Positions 59,564 to 64,000 of a DNA stretch of 64,000 nucleotides are shown here, in pieces (position 1 is the stretch's first letter; each line of letters starts with the position of its first letter). The stretch spans positions 620,001-684,000 of the forward strand of contig NZ_VIGV01000001.1 of the NCBI RefSeq assembly GCF_007858445.1, given 5' to 3'. Position numbers and translations under genes: made by a program. The stretch comes from Tsukamurella sputi (GTDB lineage: Bacteria > Actinomycetota > Actinomycetes > Mycobacteriales > Mycobacteriaceae). The notes below the pieces were generated by a model. The model saw only the letters and a program-made list of their open reading frames with translations. It did not search any database and was not told the DNA's origin.

Positions 59564-60436
59564 ATGGTCAGGCGATTTCGTTTCGGTGTGAACATCCGGC
59601 CCACCGGCTCGCGGCGGTCGTGGGTCGACAAGTGCCGTCGGGCTGAATCGCTCGGCTTCGACGTAATCGGCGTTCCCGATCACCTCGGCATGCTGTCGCC
59701 GTTTCCCGCAGTGATCCTGGCTGCGGAGGTCACCGAGCGCCCTCGACTGAACACCTTCGTCTTGAACACGCCGTTCTACAACCCTGTCCTCCTGGCCCGC
59801 GACGTCGCCACCGTCGATCTCCTGACCGACGGCCGGCTCGAGCTGGGGCTCGGCGCTGGCTACGTCGAAGCCGAGTTCGCCGAGGCCGGCATCACTTTCC
59901 CCACCGCGCGCCGACGCGTCGACCAGGTGCGGGATACCGCCTCGACCCTCCGACGCTGTTTCGCCGCCGATGCCTACCGCCCCCGCCCGGTTCAGGCGGG
60001 CGGGCCACCTCTGCTGATCGCAGGATGGGGCGACCGCATGCTCGAGGTCGCCGCCGAGCACGCCGACATCGTCGCGCTGACCAGCGCCGCGACCTCGAAC
60101 AGCGGTCACCTGACCCTCGCGACCGAGGCGGATGCAGCGGCACGGATCGCGCGACTGCACCACAGCCTCAGTGAGCGGGCCGACGCCGTAGACCTGAACA
60201 TCCTGGTCCAGGCCCTGATCGGTCCCCGCGATACGGATGCTCTCGCGCAGGTCAGACCACATCTCGGCCGTGAGGTGGATCGCCCCGACGACTACATCAG
60301 CCTATTGACCGGCACAGAGCAGGACATGGCCGAGCAACTGCGTCGGCGGCGAGACGCCTACGGGATCAACTACATCACGGTGCTCGACAACAACATGGAC
60401 GCGCTTGCCCCGATCATCGAGCTTCTGAAGGATTAG
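59564..60436 (+). CDS. LLM-class F420-dependent oxidoreductase
   Basis: A 290-residue TIM-barrel flavin/F420 oxidoreductase of the luciferase-like family. Markers: FRFGVNIRPTGSRRSWVDKC, FDVIGVPDHLGMLSPFPAVI, the LLARDVATVDLLTDGRLELG core and GLGAGYVEAEF. The actinobacterial setting favours F420 as cofactor. ATG 59564; no clear Shine-Dalgarno. It converges with and overlaps the K+ channel gene by 4 bp (TTAG). Confidence 0.87.
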   Translation: MVRRFRFGVNIRPTGSRRSWVDKCRRAESLGFDVIGVPDHLGMLSPFPAVILAAEVTERPRLNTFVLNTPFYNPVLLARDVATVDLLTDGRLELGLGAGYVEAEFAEAGITFPTARRRVDQVRDTASTLRRCFAADAYRPRPVQAGGPPLLIAGWGDRMLEVAAEHADIVALTSAATSNSGHLTLATEADAAARIARLHHSLSERADAVDLNILVQALIGPRDTDALAQVRPHLGREVDRPDDYISLLTGTEQDMAEQLRRRRDAYGINYITVLDNNMDALAPIIELLKD

Positions 60437-61530
60437 ACCTTCGTGTCCGCGTTGCGGACGAACAGCAGCCGGTCGCCGGCTTCGACGACGGACACAGCGG
60501 GCGAGTCGACGCGGTACAGGTTGCCCTTGCGGACCACGCCCAGCACGATGTTCGGCAGGTGCCGCGGCGAGCGCCCGACCTCGACGCGGGTGACCTCGCG
60601 TTCGGCGATGTTGAAGCCGTCACCGGGTGAGAGCAGGTCCTCGATCATCTCCACCACCGACGGGGTGGTGGTCGCCATGCCGAGGAGGCGGCCGGCGGTC
60701 TCCGAGGAGACGACCACGGAGTCGGCGCCGGACTGGCGCAGCAGGTGGGTGTTCTCGGACTCGCGGATCGACGCGACGATCTTCGCGCGTGGGGCGAGCT
60801 CCCGCGCCGTGAGCGTGACCATCACCGCGGCGTCGTCACGGTTGGCGCCGATGATGATCGACGCGGCGCGCGGGGCGCCGGCGAGCCGCAGCACGTCGGC
60901 CTTCGTCGCGTCGCCGCGGACCGTCACCAGTCCGTCGATCTCGGCGACCTCGAGCGCGGCCTGATCGGTGTCGACGACGACGATCTTGCTCGGCTCGATG
61001 CCGTCGTTGATCATCGCGCTCACCGCGGTACGACCCTTGGTGCCGTAGCCCACGACGATGGTGTGGTTGTGCACAGCAGCCCTCCAACGTTGGATCTTGA
61101 ACGCCTGGCGGGAACGCTCCGTGAGGACCTGGAGCGTGGTACCGACCAAGACGATGAGGAAGAGGATCCGGAGCGGGGTGATCAGCAGGACGTTGATCAG
61201 GCGCGCGGATTGGGTGATCGGGGTGATGTCGCCGTATCCGGTGGTCGACAGCGACACCGTGGCGTAGTACAGGCAGTCGAGGAAGGTCATCCGCGTCCGG
61301 CCGTCGACCCCTGCCTCGATGGCGGAGTCGCGGTATCCGTCGCGCTCGAGGTAGACGATGAGCACGGCCAGGAACAGGGCGCCGAGCGCGACGAGCACCC
61401 GAGCGCCGATCGCCCGCCACGGGTTGGTGGAGTCACCCGCGGGGATGCGCAGGACGCTGACCAGCGCGTGGTCGGGGAGGTCCGTCAGTTCGGACTTGCT
61501 CCGTCTACGGAACTTGGTGCGTGCGGACAT
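60433..61530 (-). CDS. Two-TM potassium channel with RCK/TrkA domain (Rv3200c-like)
   Basis: A 365-residue K+ channel. Two membrane segments (about residues 40-60 and 108-130) flank the pore loop with selectivity filter TTGYGD (residues 96-101). A cytoplasmic TrkA-N domain follows (HTIVVGYGTKGRTAVSAM, Rossmann-type GYGTKG) and then a TrkA-C domain (NIAEREVTRVEVGRS). Such channels are gated by nucleotides or Ca2+. ATG 61530 gives the standard length; the long antisense frame upstream is spurious. Equivalent in place to Rv3200c, between nudC and adnB. Confidence 0.92.
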   Translation of the reverse strand: MSARTKFRRRSKSELTDLPDHALVSVLRIPAGDSTNPWRAIGARVLVALGALFLAVLIVYLERDGYRDSAIEAGVDGRTRMTFLDCLYYATVSLSTTGYGDITPITQSARLINVLLITPLRILFLIVLVGTTLQVLTERSRQAFKIQRWRAAVHNHTIVVGYGTKGRTAVSAMINDGIEPSKIVVVDTDQAALEVAEIDGLVTVRGDATKADVLRLAGAPRAASIIIGANRDDAAVMVTLTARELAPRAKIVASIRESENTHLLRQSGADSVVVSSETAGRLLGMATTTPSVVEMIEDLLSPGDGFNIAEREVTRVEVGRSPRHLPNIVLGVVRKGNLYRVDSPAVSVVEAGDRLLFVRNADTKV

Positions 61531-61626
61531 ACCTACCTGGACGATTCGGCGCGAGGAGTGCTGGTCGTTACCCGTCCGGTCTAGCACGTCCGGCGGAACC
61601 GACGAGCAATCTGCCACAATCTTCAG

Positions 61627-62034
61627 ATGGTGTCCACAAACCGCCCCGCCCGTCGAACCGACAAGCTCGCGCGCGGTATGGCGCTGTCCCTCGCCGGAAT
61701 GGGTGCGCTGCACTTCGTCGCGCCGAAGCCCTTCGACTCGATCGTGCCGCCGAACCTGCCGCTCGGTCTCACGCCCCGCCGCGCCACGCAGCTCTCGGGC
61801 GTGGCGGAGCTCACCACCGCCGCGCTGCTGGCCGCGCCGAAGACCCGCCGCTTGGGCGGTGTCGCCGCGACGGCGCTGTTCGTGGCGGTTTTCCCCGCGA
61901 ACATCCACATGGCGCAGCAGTGGTCGGACAAGCCGCTGCCGCTGAAGCTGGGCGCGTACGCGCGCCTGCCCCTGCAGCTGCCGATGGTCGTCTCCGCCGT
62001 GCGGATCGCCCGCGACAAGGGCGACGCGGACTAG
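61627..62034 (+). CDS. DoxX-like small membrane protein
   Basis: A 135-residue protein with about four hydrophobic helices: MALSLAGMGALHFVAPKPFD, SGVAELTTAALLAAPKTRRL, GVAATALFVAVFPANIHMA and LPLQLPMVVSAVRIARDK. This resembles small DoxX-family membrane proteins of Mycobacteriales. Function unknown. ATG 61627 lies 6 nt after CACAAT, another leaderless-type start, and overlaps the adnB stop by 4 bp. Confidence 0.75.
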   Translation: MVSTNRPARRTDKLARGMALSLAGMGALHFVAPKPFDSIVPPNLPLGLTPRRATQLSGVAELTTAALLAAPKTRRLGGVAATALFVAVFPANIHMAQQWSDKPLPLKLGAYARLPLQLPMVVSAVRIARDKGDAD

Positions 62035-64000
62035 TCTTCGCCGGCGCTCGTGATCAGATTCGCGAGGCCCGCGTGGTCGAGCAGGTCCGACGGTGCGACC
62101 GTCTCCCCCGAGCGCACGTAGAAGAACGCGGCCCGCACGTCGTCGACGGGGACGTCGCGCAGCCGCGCCCACGCGAGGCGGTAGGCGGCCAACTGGACGG
62201 CGGCGGCCCGCTCGTCCGCGGGCTCGGTGGGACGTACACCCGTCTTCCAGTCCACGACGGTGAACCCGCCGCCCGGATCACGGAAGACCGCGTCCATACG
62301 ACCGCGCACGACAGTGCCCGCGGCCGCGATCTCGAAGGGGATCTCGATGTCGACGGGGGTGCGCGCGGCCCATTCACTCTCTTCGAACCGGCGCTGGAGC
62401 AGCGCCAGGTTCTCGTCGGCCCCGGCGTCGCCGTCGGCCGCGCCGGGGAGCTCGTCGAGGTCGAGGAGCCGTGACGCCCCGTAGCGACGCTCGAGCCACG
62501 CGTGGAAGGCGGTGCCCCGCCGAGCGTACGGATTCGGCTTGAACGGCACGGGCCGGCGCAGCCTGCTCGCGAACGTGGCGGGACTGCGGCGCAGCTCCAC
62601 CAACTGGCTCACCGAGACCTCGCGGGGCACGGCGACCTCCAGCTCGGCCTGTGCCTGCCGGGCGCGTTCGGCGAGCAGCGCGGTCACCTCCGCGGCCCAG
62701 CCGTACGGATCCGGCTGGTCCGGATCCGGCTCGGTCGCCCCGCGAGCGAGCTCGGCGAGCACCAGCTCGGCTCCGGCGTCCACATCCGGGCGATGCGCTC
62801 CGAGGAAGTCGCGCGGCCAGGGCAGGCGGACCGGCTCGGTCTCGAGCGGATTGGGCGTGTCCTCGAGCGGCTCGCCGGCCCACTCGGTCACGGCGTCGGG
62901 CGCGTGGTCGCGGGCCGCCACCAGGAAGCGCGACGGTGCCTTCGGCGTCTTCACGTCCTCGCTCCAGTAGTGTCCGGACAGCAGGAGCACCGACTGCGTG
63001 CGGGTGACGGCGACGTAGAACAGGCGCTCGTCCTCGTGCATGTTCATGCCCTTGAGGGCCTTGCGGTGCGCATCGAGCGCGTCCTCGAGGTCCTTGCGGT
63101 TGTTGCACCCGTCGAGATCGAGGCGCGGCACACCGTCGGTCTCCCCGGGCTCGGCGAGGTCGCCGCGCAGGTTCGGCTGCAGCTCGGCCGGCGTCGAGAG
63201 CCAGGTGGGGAGCGCGCGGTTCGACGGGAAGATGCCCTCCGACAGATGCGGCACCGCGACCACGTCCCACTCGAGGCCCTTCGCCGAGTGCACGGTGAGC
63301 ACCTGGACGCGGTCGGTCGCCACCTCCACATCGCCCGGAGTCAGGCCGCCCTCCACCTTCTCCGCCGCCGCGAGGAAGGCCAGGAGCCCCGGTAGCGTCG
63401 CCGTCGGGCGCTCGGCGTAGGAGACGACCACGTCGGCGAAGGCGTCGAGGTGTTCGCGGCCGGTCGCGCGGCCGCCGAGTTGGCGGGACGCGCGGATGCG
63501 GGTCTCGATGCTCACGCCGAGCACCCGCTCCGCCTCGGCCACGACCTCCGGGAGCGGATGGCCCAGTCGTTCCCGGACGTGCCGCACCTCGCGGTCGAGG
63601 GAGCGGATCTTCGCCAGGCCCGCGGCGGAGTAGTCCGTCTCCGGACCGGGGTCGGCGATCGCGTCCCCGAGACCGGCCGCGTCGAGGCTCTCCGACGGGA
63701 GCGTCGCGTCCAGTGCCGCGTCGAGCTGATCCGCGGTGGCGACGGCGCCGGTCGCGGCGCGACCGGTGGTGTGCGCGATCCGTCGCGCCCGGTTCCACAG
63801 CGCCCGCAGGTCGGCGGCTCCGAGCTGCCAGCGCGGCCCGGTGAGCAGGCGCATCGCCGCGGTGCCGGCCAGCGGCTCCACGGCGAGACGCAGCAGTGCG
63901 ACGACGTCCTGCACCTCGGGCGTGTGCAGCAGGCCCCCGAGGCCCACCACCTCGACGGGCACCCCGCGCTCGCCGAGCGCGGCGGCGATCCCCGCGGAGT
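62031..64000 (-). CDS. adnB: AdnB helicase-nuclease subunit, C-terminal part (runs off right edge)
   Basis: About 656 codons of a UvrD-like helicase fused to a RecB-type nuclease, the mycobacterial AdnAB DNA-end resection motor. The visible part includes the end of the SF1A helicase core (VQVLTVHSAKGLEWDVVAVP, motif V; LFYVAVTRTQSVLLLSGHYW, motif VI) and the C-terminal nuclease with GRMDAVFRD and FTVVDWKTG (the D-xn-D-x-K site) and QLAAYRLAW. The order nudC-K+ channel-adnB matches M. tuberculosis (Rv3201c), so adnA should lie just beyond the edge. The start is outside the window. Confidence 0.92.
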   Translation of the reverse strand, partial: SAGIAAALGERGVPVEVVGLGGLLHTPEVQDVVALLRLAVEPLAGTAAMRLLTGPRWQLGAADLRALWNRARRIAHTTGRAATGAVATADQLDAALDATLPSESLDAAGLGDAIADPGPETDYSAAGLAKIRSLDREVRHVRERLGHPLPEVVAEAERVLGVSIETRIRASRQLGGRATGREHLDAFADVVVSYAERPTATLPGLLAFLAAAEKVEGGLTPGDVEVATDRVQVLTVHSAKGLEWDVVAVPHLSEGIFPSNRALPTWLSTPAELQPNLRGDLAEPGETDGVPRLDLDGCNNRKDLEDALDAHRKALKGMNMHEDERLFYVAVTRTQSVLLLSGHYWSEDVKTPKAPSRFLVAARDHAPDAVTEWAGEPLEDTPNPLETEPVRLPWPRDFLGAHRPDVDAGAELVLAELARGATEPDPDQPDPYGWAAEVTALLAERARQAQAELEVAVPREVSVSQLVELRRSPATFASRLRRPVPFKPNPYARRGTAFHAWLERRYGASRLLDLDELPGAADGDAGADENLALLQRRFEESEWAARTPVDIEIPFEIAAAGTVVRGRMDAVFRDPGGGFTVVDWKTGVRPTEPADERAAAVQLAAYRLAWARLRDVPVDDVRAAFFYVRSGETVAPSDLLDHAGLANLITSAGED

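Noticed and set aside
60433-62172. 579-codon frame extending the K+ channel
   Set aside because: The extra part is antisense to the DoxX-like gene; the channel starts normally at 61530.

Overview
The window is chromosomal DNA of a high-GC, mycolic-acid-type actinobacterium (order Mycobacteriales). The genus cannot be fixed by eye; Tsukamurella is my best guess, with Gordonia or Rhodococcus-like relatives possible. Coding frames are strongly GC3-biased, many start codons follow a TANNNT -10 hexamer by only 6-7 nt (leaderless mRNAs), and several blocks keep the Mycobacterium tuberculosis gene order: tmRNA-smpB-ftsX-ftsE-mscS-prfB, hisN-fadE24-fadE23, and a long block matching Rv3193c to Rv3201c (UPF0182, PDZ/Lon protease, DUF2342, Rv3196-like, ABC1 kinase, whiB7, uvrD2, mycoredoxin, nudC, K+ channel, adnB). 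No insertion sequence, prophage, CRISPR array or replication origin was seen.

Layout. 1-10.7 kb is an accessory region of small regulator/enzyme modules: AraC, VOC, ArsR-SRPBCC, a lipoprotein deacetylase, CopD behind an IdeR-like box, an MFS pump, a FadR-type regulator with a lipid hydroxylase, NUDIX, and an HxlR-MFS pair. 10.7-16 kb holds ahpCF, tRNA-Ala(GGC), a membrane DsbA-like protein and phosphoglucomutase. 16.1-23.4 kb is a divergent seven-gene catabolic cluster: GntP permease, KDPG aldolase, N-acyl-D-amino-acid-deacylase-like amidohydrolase and DSD1-type PLP dehydratase on the minus strand, with KDG kinase, IclR regulator and RidA on the plus strand. 23.5-26.5 kb has a CDF metal transporter, a lipase, an Excalibur protein and tmRNA. 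26.5-31.7 kb is one minus-strand run for division and translation. 31.8-40.6 kb carries hisN, the fadE pair, a photolyase, an Rpf with a long leader, an AmpG-like permease, a broken maltose acetyltransferase and tRNA-fMet. 40.7-64 kb is the Rv3193c-Rv3201c-like block, interrupted at 49.1-53.3 kb by a MarR/VOC pair and a CoA-transferase/acyl-CoA dehydrogenase pair. AdnB runs off the right edge, and an unidentified CDS runs off the left edge.

How the genes work together. The most interesting unit is the 16.1-23.4 kb cluster. Its gene content makes a complete predicted route from an N-acylated 2-amino-sugar acid (best guess N-acetyl-D-glucosaminate) through D-glucosaminate, 2-keto-3-deoxygluconate and KDPG to pyruvate and glyceraldehyde-3-phosphate. 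RidA would clear the enamine/imine released by the PLP enzyme and a KdgR-like IclR protein would control the genes. A 15-bp motif in the divergent promoter recurs once, upstream of the CDF transporter, and a CRP-like site lies in the same promoter. The second standout is the whiB7 locus: its promoter lies inside the 3' end of uvrD2 and has an A/T tract abutting the -35, followed by a leader ORF with a perfect Shine-Dalgarno and two hairpins. This is the architecture expected for antibiotic-responsive attenuation.
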